Of a stretch of 13,846 nt of DNA, positions 6,724 to 13,726 are shown in pieces. Location of the stretch: NCBI GenBank assembly GCA_020859645.1, contig JAJBVU010000001.1, positions 1 to 13,846 on the forward strand, written 5' to 3'. This DNA is from Eubacterium sp. (GTDB lineage: Bacteria > Bacillota > Clostridia > Lachnospirales > CAG-274). Positions within the stretch are counted from its first letter, which is position 1. The number at the start of each line of letters is the position of its first letter. A program made the position numbers and the translations under genes. The notes below the pieces were generated by a model. It made no database searches. It was not told the origin of the DNA and saw only the letters and a list, made by a program, of their open reading frames with translations.

Positions 6724-7794
6724 TCAGAGATTTTCTCTGATCAGCTTACCCATTTCCTTGGTTCCGACTTTCTTAGTTCCCTCTGAGTAGATGTCGGCTG
6801 TTCTGTAGCCCATATCCAAAACCTTAGTTACTGCGTCTTCAATAACCTTAGCCTCTTCGTCAAGACCGAAGCTGTATTTAAGCATCATAGCCCCTGAAAG
6901 AATTGTAGCTATGGGGTTTGCAATATCCTGACCGGCAATGTCGGGGGCTGAACCGTGAACAGGCTCATACATACCGAGCTTTCCGTCGCCAAGTGAAGCT
7001 GAGGGAAGCATACCGATTGAACCTGTCATCTGGCTGGCTTCGTCTGAAAGAATGTCGCCGAAAATGTTTGATGTAACGATTACGTCAAAGGTTGTGGGAC
7101 GCATAATAAGCTGCATAGAAGCATTGTCTACATATAAGTGGTCAAGCTCAACCTCGGGATATTCCTTAGCTACCTCCAAAACAACAGATCTCCAAAGTCT
7201 CGATGACTCAAGAACGTTCTGCTTGTCTACGTTTGTAAGGTGCTTGTTTCTCTGCATAGCGATTTCAAAACCACGTCTTGCAATTCTCTTTACTTCTTCT
7301 TCTGAATAAATTTCAACGTCATAGGCAGCTTCGCCCATATCTGTCTGCTTTCTGCCCTTTTCGCCGAAATACATACCGCCTGTAAGCTCTCTTACTACCA
7401 TAATGTCAACGCCGTCTTTAACAAGCTCAGGTTTAAGAGGACAAGCCCCAGCCAAAGCCTGATGAAGTGTTGCGGGACGAAGGTTGGCATATAAGCCCAA
7501 AGCACCTCTTAAGCCCAAAAGAGCCTTTTCGGGTCTTAAGTTTCCGGGAAGAGTGTCCCACTTCCAGCCGCCTACTGCGCCTAAAAGAACGGAGTCGCTT
7601 GCCTTGCATACATCGATTGTGTGCTGAGGAAGGGGTTCGCCGTATTTGTCTATGGCACAGCCGCCGCCAAGTACATATTCATATTCGAAGCTGTGGCCGA
7701 ATTTTTCGCCGACAGCGTTTAAAACCTTGATATTTTCTTCCATAACCTCAGGGCCGATTCCGTCCCCGGCTACAACAGCAATTTTAAAATTCAT
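6724..7794 (-). CDS. leuB: 3-isopropylmalate / 3-methylmalate dehydrogenase
   Basis: LeuB oxidatively decarboxylates 3-isopropylmalate in leucine synthesis. In the citramalate route it does the same to 3-methylmalate, giving 2-oxobutyrate. The 356 residues match the family. Motifs seen are GDGIGPEV (11-18), substrate-contact arginines Arg96, Arg106 and Arg135 in RPEKALLGLRGALGLYANLRP and VVRELTGG, Tyr142, NVDKQNVLESSRLWR with catalytic Lys191, DNASMQLI (Asp223) and NIFGDILSDEAS with Asp247 and Asp251. NAD(P) preference cannot be read with certainty. The ATG is preceded by AAAAGGAG. It lies 34 nt after leuD and appears to be the last gene of the T-box operon. Its final codons take part in a hairpin with the downstream sequence. 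Confidence 0.96.
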   Translation of the reverse strand: MNFKIAVVAGDGIGPEVMEENIKVLNAVGEKFGHSFEYEYVLGGGCAIDKYGEPLPQHTIDVCKASDSVLLGAVGGWKWDTLPGNLRPEKALLGLRGALGLYANLRPATLHQALAGACPLKPELVKDGVDIMVVRELTGGMYFGEKGRKQTDMGEAAYDVEIYSEEEVKRIARRGFEIAMQRNKHLTNVDKQNVLESSRLWRSVVLEVAKEYPEVELDHLYVDNASMQLIMRPTTFDVIVTSNIFGDILSDEASQMTGSIGMLPSASLGDGKLGMYEPVHGSAPDIAGQDIANPIATILSGAMMLKYSFGLDEEAKVIEDAVTKVLDMGYRTADIYSEGTKKVGTKEMGKLIRENL

Positions 7795-7828
7795 TTTAAA
7801 TTACTCCTTTTTTGCTATTTATTATATA

Positions 7829-8335
7829 TTATTTAAGTCCTAATTTTACTTTTGTCTGTTCGATAAGTCCTCCGGCTGCAAACATTTCCTGCATAAATTC
7901 GGGGAAGGCTTCAGCCTGATATGTTTTGCCCTTTGTATGGTTTGTAATAAGACCTGTGTCAAAGTCAACCTCTACCTTGTCGCCCATATCTATATCGTCT
8001 GCAGCTTCGTCGCATTCAAGAATGGGAAGCCCTATATTAATTGCGTTTCTGTAGAAAATTCTTGCAAAGGTCTTTGCTATAACGCAGCTGATACCCGAAG
8101 CCTTAATAGCTATAGGCGCATGCTCTCTTGAAGAGCCGCAGCCGAAGTTCTTTTCGGCTACCATAATGTCGCCGTCCTTTACATTTTCAACGAAATTTAC
8201 TGTTGAATGGATAGCGTCCTCCATACAGTGTTTAGCAAGCTCCTTAGGATCTGAGGAGTTAAGATACCTTGCCGGTATAATTACGTCTGTGTCAATATTG
8301 TCTCCGTATTTAAAAACTGTTCCGCAAGCTTTCAT
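7829..8335 (-). CDS. leuD: Isopropylmalate/citramalate isomerase small subunit
   Basis: LeuD is the swivelling-domain subunit of the LeuCD isomerase. That enzyme moves the hydroxyl group of 2-isopropylmalate or citramalate by dehydration and rehydration. At 168 residues it belongs to the short archaeal/clostridial-type LeuD group rather than the roughly 200-residue enterobacterial type. GDNIDTDVIIPARYL (11-25) and the active-site loop NFGCGSSREHAP (63-74) are both intact. Translation starts 18 nt after the leuC stop, consistent with coupled expression of the two subunits. Given cimA in the same operon, citramalate is a likely substrate in vivo, but this is inferred from context. Confidence 0.95.
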   Translation of the reverse strand: MKACGTVFKYGDNIDTDVIIPARYLNSSDPKELAKHCMEDAIHSTVNFVENVKDGDIMVAEKNFGCGSSREHAPIAIKASGISCVIAKTFARIFYRNAINIGLPILECDEAADDIDMGDKVEVDFDTGLITNHTKGKTYQAEAFPEFMQEMFAAGGLIEQTKVKLGLK

Positions 8336-8353
8336 ATTATATATCCGCCTTTC

Positions 8354-9613
8354 TTATACATTTTCGGGGTTTGTAATCTTTCCGTAAATTGCCGAAGCTG
8401 CCGCTACAGCAGGTGAACAGAGATAAACCTCGCTTTCGGGGTGACCCATTCTGCCTACGAAGTTTCTGTTTGTGGTGGAAAGGGCTCTTTCGCCTTTGGC
8501 AAGAATACCCATATGACCGCCTAAACAGGGACCGCAGGTAGGTGTAGAAAATGCGCAGCCTGCTTCAACAAATATTTCCGCAAGACCTTCTTTAATGCAC
8601 TGAAGATAAATAGACTGTGTTCCGGGAAGGATAATGCATCTGATAGAGGGGTCGATCTTGTGTCCCTTTAAAATTTCAGCCGCAATCTTAAGGTCTGAAA
8701 ATCTTCCGTTTGTACATGAGCCTATAACAACCTGGTCTACCTTAAGACCCTCAGCCTCAGCCACTGTCTTTGTGTTTTCGGGAAGGTGGGGATAAGAAAC
8801 GGTAGGCTCAAGCTTTGAAAGGTCGATTTCAATAACCTGATCATATTCTGCGTCATCATCTGCTTCATAAACCTTATAGGGCTTAAAGGAATGTTCCTTA
8901 ACATATTCAATAGTTTTTTCGTCAACGGGGAAGATACCGTTCTTTCCGCCGGCTTCAATAGCCATATTGGCAATTGTGAAGCGGTCATCCATTGTAAGAT
9001 ACTGAAGTCCGTCTCCGGCAAATTCCATTGACTTGTAAAGTGCGCCGTCAACGCCTATCTCACCGATTATATGCAAGATAATGTCCTTGCCTGAAATCCA
9101 CTTTGCAGGCTTGTTTTTAAGAACAAACTTAATTGCAGAGGGAACCTTGAACCATGCAACGCCTCTTGCCATACCGACAGCCATATCCGTAGAGCCAACG
9201 CCTGTGGAGAATGCGCCTAATGCGCCGTATGTACAGGTGTGAGAGTCTGCGCCTATAATAACGTCGCCGGGAACTGCCAAGCCCTTTTCGGGAATGAGAC
9301 AGTGTTCGATACCCATTTGACCTACTTCGAAATAATTCTTAATTTCCTTGTCTCTTGCAAATTCTCTGACCATTTTGCAGTGTTCTGCTGACTTAATGTC
9401 CTTGTTGGGGGTGAAATGGTCGGGGACGATAGTGATTTTTTCCTTATCAAAAACCTTGTCAATGCCTATTTTGTTAAATTCGTTTATGGCAACGGGAGTT
9501 GTTACGTCATTGCCCAAAACAAGATTTAACTTAGCCTCGATAAGCTGACCTGCCTTAACGCTTTCAAGCCCTGCGGCGGCAGCTAAAATTTTTTGAGTCA
9601 TTGTCATACCCAT
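8354..9613 (-). CDS. leuC: Isopropylmalate/citramalate isomerase large subunit
   Basis: LeuC is the aconitase-like subunit that carries the [4Fe-4S] cluster of the LeuCD isomerase. It has 419 residues, the size of the short LeuC class that pairs with short LeuD proteins. The three cluster cysteines are visible as Cys300 in IGSCTNGRFSDL and Cys360 and Cys363 in TPTCGPCLGGHMG. Other family motifs are PDHFTPNKD, GADSHTCTYGALGAFSTGVGS and GRMGHPESEVYLCSP. There are ATGs at codons 1, 3 and 5. The first is preferred because AGGAGG ends 9 nt before it. It lies 19 nt after cimA and 18 nt before leuD, within one tightly spaced run. Confidence 0.96.
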   Translation of the reverse strand: MGMTMTQKILAAAAGLESVKAGQLIEAKLNLVLGNDVTTPVAINEFNKIGIDKVFDKEKITIVPDHFTPNKDIKSAEHCKMVREFARDKEIKNYFEVGQMGIEHCLIPEKGLAVPGDVIIGADSHTCTYGALGAFSTGVGSTDMAVGMARGVAWFKVPSAIKFVLKNKPAKWISGKDIILHIIGEIGVDGALYKSMEFAGDGLQYLTMDDRFTIANMAIEAGGKNGIFPVDEKTIEYVKEHSFKPYKVYEADDDAEYDQVIEIDLSKLEPTVSYPHLPENTKTVAEAEGLKVDQVVIGSCTNGRFSDLKIAAEILKGHKIDPSIRCIILPGTQSIYLQCIKEGLAEIFVEAGCAFSTPTCGPCLGGHMGILAKGERALSTTNRNFVGRMGHPESEVYLCSPAVAAASAIYGKITNPENV

Positions 9614-9632
9614 GATAGTGTTCCTCCTATTA

Positions 9633-11246
9633 TTAATAAAGCTCTTTGAGCTTTTCTATTTCTTTTATTAATTTATATTCAATAGAGTCGGTCAGAGCCA
9701 AAAGGCTGGCTTCGATAATATCCTGACTGACGCCTATTGTTGACCAGCTGTCCTCTTCATCGGCGGATTCTATAACAACCCTGACCTTTGAAGCGGCGGC
9801 TGCCCTTGAGTCTAAAACTCTAACCTTATAGTCGGTGAGCCTGACAGTTGAAAGCTGAGGATAAAACACCTCCAAAGCCTTTCTGAGAGCCTTGTCCAAA
9901 GCGTCTACGGGGCCCATACCCTCTGCGGCAGTAATTTCCGACTTGCCCTTTACGTTTACTTTTATGACAGCGGCGGCGGTTTCCTTTAAAAATTCCTCTT
10001 CGGAGAGCCTTGCCTTTTCCTCGTACTGGCTTATAATTTTAAAGGTTTCGAGAGTAAAGAAGGGCTTATACTTGCCTATTGTTTTTCTTATCAAAAGCTC
10101 GAATCCTTGGTCTGCGCCTTCATACTGATAGCCCAGATATTCCATTTCCTTAAGCTTTTCCATAACAAGCTCGCATTCCTTTGAATTTTTTTCAATATAG
10201 GGCGCAATTTTTCTTATTATGGAAATTATGGTTGACTTTCCGGCAACCTCGCTTGTTAAGAAGCGGCGTCTGTTGCCTACGATGTCGGGGTTTATATGTT
10301 CGAAGCTTTTGGGTGCTTTTGAAACGCCGTCTATGTGCATTCCGCCCTTATGTGCAAAGGCATATTTGCCTACGAAGGGCTCACGCTTTGAAAGCTTGTA
10401 GTTGGCAATTTCCGAAATTTCGGCTGCCATTCTTGAAAGCATATTCAGGTTTTCAGGGGGGATGCATTCAATGTTCCGCTTTGCCTGTAAAACGCCTATT
10501 ACGTTTGTGAGACAGGTGTTTCCGCATCTTTCTCCGAAGCCCGTAAAGGTTCCCTGAACGTGGTCTGCTCCGGCTTTAACTGCAAACAGCGAATCCGCTA
10601 CAGCCATTCCGCAGTCATTGTGACAGTGAATACCCACCGACATTTTAAATTCATCGCAGACAACCTTTGTCATTTCATAAATTTCATCCGGGAAGCAGCC
10701 TCCGTTTGTGTCGCAGAGAGACAGGTGGTCTGCCCCTGCGTCAACAGCTGATTTTAAAGCCGCCATAGCATATTCGGGATTGTTTTTATATCCGTCAAAG
10801 AAATGCTCTGCGTCAAAAAAGACTTCTTTTCCCTTGTCCTTTAAAAACTTAACTGTATCGAAAATCATAGCCAAGTTTTCTTCAAGGGTTGTTTTAATAA
10901 TATCGGTAACGTGAAAATCCCACGCTTTTCCGAAAACCGCAACGGCAGGGGTTTCGGCAGTTAAAAGAGCCGCCAAATTAGAGTCGTCTTCAGCCTTTAT
11001 GCCGCAGCGTCTTGTGCTGCCGAAGGCGGTCAGCACTGAATTTTTGAGCTTAACGCCCTTCATTCTGTTAAAAAACTCGGCGTCCTTGGGGTTTGAGCCG
11101 GGGTTGCCTGCTTCAATATAAGAAATCCCCAAAAAATCAAGGTCTTTAACTATTTTAAGCTTGTCCTCCACTGTGAAGGAGATACCGTTGCTTTGAGCGC
11201 CGTCTCTCAGTGTGGAGTCAAAAATCATAACCTTTTTTTCCACCAA
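9633..11246 (-). CDS. cimA: Citramalate synthase
   Basis: CimA condenses pyruvate with acetyl-CoA to (R)-citramalate, starting the threonine-independent route to isoleucine. The protein has 537 residues, and the DRE-TIM barrel fills about 1-280: FDSTLRDGAQSNG (Asp10, Arg14, Asp15), LCDTNGG, the metal ligands His207 and His209 in GIHCHNDCG, and GFGERCGNTCL. The C-terminal regulatory domain (about 400-537) ends with STVRLTDYKVRVLD and WSTIGVSQDIIEASLLALTDS. This is characteristic of the long CimA subfamily and not of LeuA. The start is not settled. There is no good ATG: TTG at 11246 or GTG at 11243 both fit the AGGAAGG upstream, with about 7 and 10 nt spacing. It follows ilvC after a 181-nt hairpin-rich gap. 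The C-terminal domain suggests feedback control by isoleucine, as known for the family. Confidence 0.93.
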   Translation of the reverse strand: MVEKKVMIFDSTLRDGAQSNGISFTVEDKLKIVKDLDFLGISYIEAGNPGSNPKDAEFFNRMKGVKLKNSVLTAFGSTRRCGIKAEDDSNLAALLTAETPAVAVFGKAWDFHVTDIIKTTLEENLAMIFDTVKFLKDKGKEVFFDAEHFFDGYKNNPEYAMAALKSAVDAGADHLSLCDTNGGCFPDEIYEMTKVVCDEFKMSVGIHCHNDCGMAVADSLFAVKAGADHVQGTFTGFGERCGNTCLTNVIGVLQAKRNIECIPPENLNMLSRMAAEISEIANYKLSKREPFVGKYAFAHKGGMHIDGVSKAPKSFEHINPDIVGNRRRFLTSEVAGKSTIISIIRKIAPYIEKNSKECELVMEKLKEMEYLGYQYEGADQGFELLIRKTIGKYKPFFTLETFKIISQYEEKARLSEEEFLKETAAAVIKVNVKGKSEITAAEGMGPVDALDKALRKALEVFYPQLSTVRLTDYKVRVLDSRAAAASKVRVVIESADEEDSWSTIGVSQDIIEASLLALTDSIEYKLIKEIEKLKELY

Positions 11247-11283
11247 AATCTTTCCTTCCTACTAAACTTATCGCCTGTAAAGT

Positions 11284-11350
11284 GTGAAGCGATACCTCCG
11301 CTTCTCCGACGAGTTTTGAAAACGCCGAAGCCTCCGGGGCATCGTTTCAC
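11284..11350. repeat. imperfect hairpin between ilvC and cimA
   Basis: Outer arms GTGAAGCGAT (11284-11293) and ATCGTTTCAC (11341-11350) pair with one mismatch or wobble. The interior is also loosely self-complementary (CCTCCG..CTTC..GTTTT against GAAAAC..GAAG..CCTCCGGGG). It follows directly on the stronger hairpin at 11355-11407. Together they occupy nearly the whole ilvC-cimA gap. It may be a small repeat element or a leader structure of cimA. Confidence 0.5.
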
Positions 11351-11407
11351 AAAAATGTTTTAGGCTGCGGCAGATCTGAGACAGGTCTGCCGCACACCTT
11401 AAAACAT
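11351..11407 (-). terminator. terminator-like hairpin after ilvC
   Basis: On the minus strand ATGTTTTAAGG, then TGCGGCAGA (11386-11394 on the plus strand as TCTGCCGCA), an 11-nt loop, TCTGCCGCA and CCTAAAACAT form a stem of about 19 bp with small bulges. TTTTTG follows, the first T being the last base of the stem. It starts about 20 nt after the ilvC stop. By shape this is a convincing intrinsic terminator within the operon. It would cut transcription between ilvN-ilvC and cimA-leuCDB, or protect the upstream mRNA 3' end. No clear promoter follows before cimA, so readthrough must be substantial if cimA is expressed from the T-box promoter. Confidence 0.65.
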
Positions 11408-11427
11408 ATGAAACTACTGTATGATTA

Positions 11428-12444
11428 TCAGTTATTGATGAGCTTGTCCTCGTCGCTCCAGCTGTAAAGGCTTCTGATTTCAGCGCCTACCTTTTCGGAT
11501 CTATGCTCGGAAGCTAATTTTCTCATAGCCTTGAAGTGAGCCTGTCCGCCGGCAGGAGACATATCCAGAAGGAATTCCTTAGCGAAGGAACCGTCCTGAA
11601 TGTCGCTTAATATCTTCTTCATTGTCTTCTTTGTTTCGTCTGTAATGATCTTGGGACCTGTAATATAGTCGCCGTATTCGGCAGTGTTTGAAATAGAATA
11701 TCTCATTCCTGCGAAACCGCTCTGATAAATAAGGTCAACAATAAGCTTCATTTCGTGAATACATTCGAAATAAGCATTTCTTTCGTCATAGCCTGCTTCA
11801 ACAAGTGTTTCGAAGCCTGCCTGCATAAGAGCGCAAACGCCGCCGCAGAGAACAGCCTGTTCGCCGAAAAGGTCTGTTTCTGTTTCTGTTCTGAAGGTTG
11901 TTTCGAGAATACCGGCTCTTGCTCCGCCGATTGCAAGACCGTAAGCCAAAGCCATATCAAGAGCGTTGCCTGTTGCGTCCTGATGAACAGCTACAAGACA
12001 GGGTGTACCCTTGCCTGCCTGATATTCGCTTCTAACTGTGTGACCGGGTGCCTTGGGAGCGATCATAGTTACGTCAACGTCCTTGGGAGGTACGATCTGA
12101 CCGAAGTGAATGTTGAAGCCGTGAGCGAACATAAGCATGTTGCCGGGTTCAAGGTTGGGCTCGATAGATTCCTTATAAAGCTTAGCCTGAAGCTCGTCAT
12201 TAATAAGAATCATAATGATGTCTGCACGCTTTGCAGCCTCTGCAGATGTGTAAACCTTAAAGCCCTGTTCTTCGGCTCTCTTCCAGCTTTTGCTGCCTTC
12301 ATAAAGACCGATGATAACGTCGCAGCCCGATTCCTTAGCGTTAAGTGCGTGAGCGTGACCCTGGCTGCCGTAGCCGATTACTGCAATAGTCTTTCCCTTA
12401 AGAAGGTCAAGATTACAGTCCTCCTGATGAAACAATTTTGCCAT
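11428..12444 (-). CDS. ilvC: Ketol-acid reductoisomerase, class I
   Basis: IlvC isomerises and reduces acetolactate or acetohydroxybutyrate with NAD(P)H and Mg to the dihydroxy acids used by IlvD. It has 338 residues, the short class I form. The Rossmann motif GYGSQGHAHALN is at 24-35. The cofactor loop reads GLYEGSKSW (46-54), keeping Ser51 and Ser53, which usually bind the NADPH phosphate. The position often occupied by Arg is Tyr48. Catalytic residues are in place: His108 (FAHGFN), Lys131 (KAPGH), Asp191 and Glu195 (DLFGEQ), Glu227, Glu231 and Ser252. The ATG follows AAGGAGG by a normal distance. It comes 131 nt after ilvN, a gap in which I see nothing definite, and is followed by a terminator-like hairpin. 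Confidence 0.97.
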   Translation of the reverse strand: MAKLFHQEDCNLDLLKGKTIAVIGYGSQGHAHALNAKESGCDVIIGLYEGSKSWKRAEEQGFKVYTSAEAAKRADIIMILINDELQAKLYKESIEPNLEPGNMLMFAHGFNIHFGQIVPPKDVDVTMIAPKAPGHTVRSEYQAGKGTPCLVAVHQDATGNALDMALAYGLAIGGARAGILETTFRTETETDLFGEQAVLCGGVCALMQAGFETLVEAGYDERNAYFECIHEMKLIVDLIYQSGFAGMRYSISNTAEYGDYITGPKIITDETKKTMKKILSDIQDGSFAKEFLLDMSPAGGQAHFKAMRKLASEHRSEKVGAEIRSLYSWSDEDKLINN

Positions 12445-12575
12445 TTTAAAGTTCCTCCTTATTATAAAAGATAATATTGGTGTTTATCTGTGAAAAAGTA
12501 ATAGCTTTGGGAAATGTTTTTCATTAGCCAATTCAGTAAAATGTAAGCATTTATGCAAGCGTTTTATCGAAATAG

Positions 12576-13085
12576 TTAGTCTACTTTTTCATAGTTTTTG
12601 ATAGGGTTGTTACCACGGCAAAGTGCGGTAAGCCCTGTTCTGACAATTTCTTTAATTCCGTAAGGCTCCATAAGCCTTATGAAGGAATCGATTTTGTTTT
12701 GGTTGCCTGTTATCTCAACTGTCAGAGACTCCGTAGCAACGTCAATTATGTTTGCTCTGTAAATATCCGCAATGGAAACTATTTCAGCCCTGTTAAGCCC
12801 TGTGCAGTTTACTTTAATGAGGGAAAGCTCTCTGAAAACAGCCTGCCTTGTAGACATATTTACAACCCGTCTTACGTCAATGAGCTTTTCGACCTGTTTG
12901 ATAATCTGCTCGATAGCGTCGTCGTCGCAGATAACCACTACGGTAATTCGTGAAATCTCGGAGCTTTCCGTTTCGCCTACGCTGAGAGAGTCGATGTTAT
13001 AGCCTCTTCTTGAAAAAAGCCCCGTAACACGGCTCAAAACGCCGGCATGGTTATCAACAAGTATCGAAAGAACATGTCTTTTCAT
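12576..13085 (-). CDS. ilvN: Acetolactate synthase, regulatory small subunit
   Basis: This protein (IlvN/IlvH type) activates the catalytic subunit and confers feedback inhibition by valine. It has 169 residues. The N-terminal ACT domain (about 3-77) shows HVLSILVDNHAGVLSRVTGLFSRRGYNIDSLSVG-type sequence, including the DNHAGVL and RRGYNI signatures. The C-terminal domain (about 84-158) has RELSLIKVNC and ESLTVEITGNQNKIDSFI. Only the small subunit is here: the large subunit ilvB is at the far end of the block, whereas the two are adjacent in many bacteria. The ATG has AAAGG about 9 nt upstream. It is the first gene after the T-box leader and is separated from it by a 300-nt hairpin-rich stretch. 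The symbol ilvH would also be acceptable. Confidence 0.95.
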   Translation of the reverse strand: MKRHVLSILVDNHAGVLSRVTGLFSRRGYNIDSLSVGETESSEISRITVVVICDDDAIEQIIKQVEKLIDVRRVVNMSTRQAVFRELSLIKVNCTGLNRAEIVSIADIYRANIIDVATESLTVEITGNQNKIDSFIRLMEPYGIKEIVRTGLTALCRGNNPIKNYEKVD

Positions 13086-13151
13086 ATAATCAGCCTTTCT
13101 GTCAAAATTTCTATAAAAGTCGATTGCTTCGTCGAACCACGTTGCGCTTAT

Positions 13152-13177
13152 TTGCTTTGGTTTTCAATCCAAAGCAA
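13152..13177. repeat. perfect 9-bp inverted repeat
   Basis: TTGCTTTGG and CCAAAGCAA form a perfect stem with an 8-nt loop (ATTGAAAA on the minus strand). No T-run follows. It is the hairpin nearest to ilvN, ending 67 nt before the ATG. Confidence 0.65.
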
Positions 13178-13202
13178 GATAGAGCTTACGGGTTCTCCTC
13201 TT

Positions 13203-13228
13203 TCGCTGAAAACCAAGGTTTTCAGCGA
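13203..13228. repeat. perfect 12-bp inverted repeat
   Basis: TCGCTGAAAACC and GGTTTTCAGCGA are exact complements separated by two bases. As a hairpin the loop would open to about four to six bases. The near-perfect symmetry would also suit a protein binding site or a cruciform. Confidence 0.7.
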
Positions 13229-13236
13229 TTAAGGAA

Positions 13237-13296
13237 CACTTCCGCAGTGCATCTTGTTTCTGTGCTTGCACAGAAATGAATGCACGCAGGCAAGTG
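13237..13296. repeat. 60-bp imperfect palindrome
   Basis: The core TTTCTGTGC-AA-GCACAGAAA (13257-13276) is perfect. GTGCAT/ATGCAC flanks it, and CACTT/AAGTG closes the outside, with small internal loops between. The whole behaves as one long hairpin on either strand. Confidence 0.65.
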
Positions 13297-13387
13297 TGAC
13301 GTGGGTTAGGTTGTCTGATATACAGTCAGCTGCGCAAACCTTGTTTGCTCATCTGCCTGTCTATCGACAACACTTTTATAGTATATT

Positions 13388-13421
13388 AAAAAACTCGCCG
13401 CTATCAAAAGATAGGGACGAG
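13388..13421 (-). terminator. T-box intrinsic terminator
   Basis: CTCGTCCCTATC, a TTTT loop and GATAGCGGCGAG form a 12-bp stem with one G-T pair and one mismatch, followed by six T residues. Its 5' arm contains CCCTA, which can instead pair with TAGGG of the T-box. Terminator and antiterminator are thus mutually exclusive, as expected of a T-box attenuator. Confidence 0.88.
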
Positions 13422-13691
13422 AAGTATCGTGGTACCACCCTAATTCGTTTCCCCGTAAAAGGGAAACCTCATTGAGGTTCAAACAAACCTGACTTCAATA
13501 ACGGGAAGCCCCGTCTTTTCTTACTGGGCAAAAAAATCCGCCTTTCCGAAAAGAAGCTTATGAGCGATAACAAAACAAGCCGACTGCCGCCTTTCACCAC
13601 AGGCTTCTTAAGCTTCTTAACGCCCACGGCGGCTCTCTGAAAATATCAGCAGGTTAAGTCCTTTTCTCAATCATTGCATTTTCAAATATCT
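13388..13691 (-). promoter_or_regulatory. T-box leader, probably tRNA-Ile responsive
   Basis: The T-box core reads AGGGTGGTACCACG (13428-13441), one base from the AGGGTGGNACCGCG consensus. Its TGGT bulge can pair with the ACCA end of a tRNA with discriminator A. Stem I is visible: a base helix TGAG/CTCA, the AGAGAG motif, and a distal stem GCCGCC (13628-13633) with GGCGGC (13586-13591) followed by the GGTGAAA element. In the specifier loop, just before the CTCA strand, stands ATC (13566-13568) followed by G, the usual purine. This gives isoleucine as the best reading. Smaller hairpins follow (13501-13514, 13447-13467). Uncharged tRNA would stabilise the antiterminator and allow transcription of ilvN onward. 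The T-box call is firm; the specifier is an inference from alignment by eye. Confidence 0.92.
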
Positions 13692-13697
13692 TTAACT

Positions 13698-13726
13698 ATT
13701 CTATCAAATCAATGCCCCGTTGTCAA
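13698..13726 (-). promoter_or_regulatory. sigma-A promoter of the T-box operon
   Basis: On the minus strand TTGACA (13721-13726), a perfect -35, is followed by a 17-nt spacer and TAGAAT (13698-13703), one mismatch from TATAAT. Transcription should begin near 13691, leading directly into T-box stem I. It is the strongest promoter in the window by match to consensus. Confidence 0.9.

Larger units (their letters stand above)
13086..13387 (-). other. hairpin-rich spacer between T-box and ilvN
   Basis: This roughly 300-nt stretch has no gene. Its only open frames are very short or overlap the hairpins. It holds four consecutive inverted repeats: 13310-13371 (outer arms GTTGTCGATA/TATCAGACAAC, inner GCAAAC-AAG-GTTTGC), 13237-13296, 13203-13228 and 13152-13177. 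None is followed by a T-run on the minus strand, so they are not simple terminators. They would lie in the 5' untranslated part of the ilvN mRNA after T-box antitermination. Confidence 0.6.

Noticed and set aside
13337..13363. A tiny minus-strand peptide frame (ATGAGCAAACAAGG...) as a leader peptide of ilvN
   Set aside because: It has only eight codons, no ribosome binding site and no run of Ile/Leu/Val codons. The T-box already explains attenuation.
13254..13475. A plus-strand open frame of 73 codons
   Set aside because: It runs through the T-box core, the terminator and the palindromes on the opposite strand. It has no family character.
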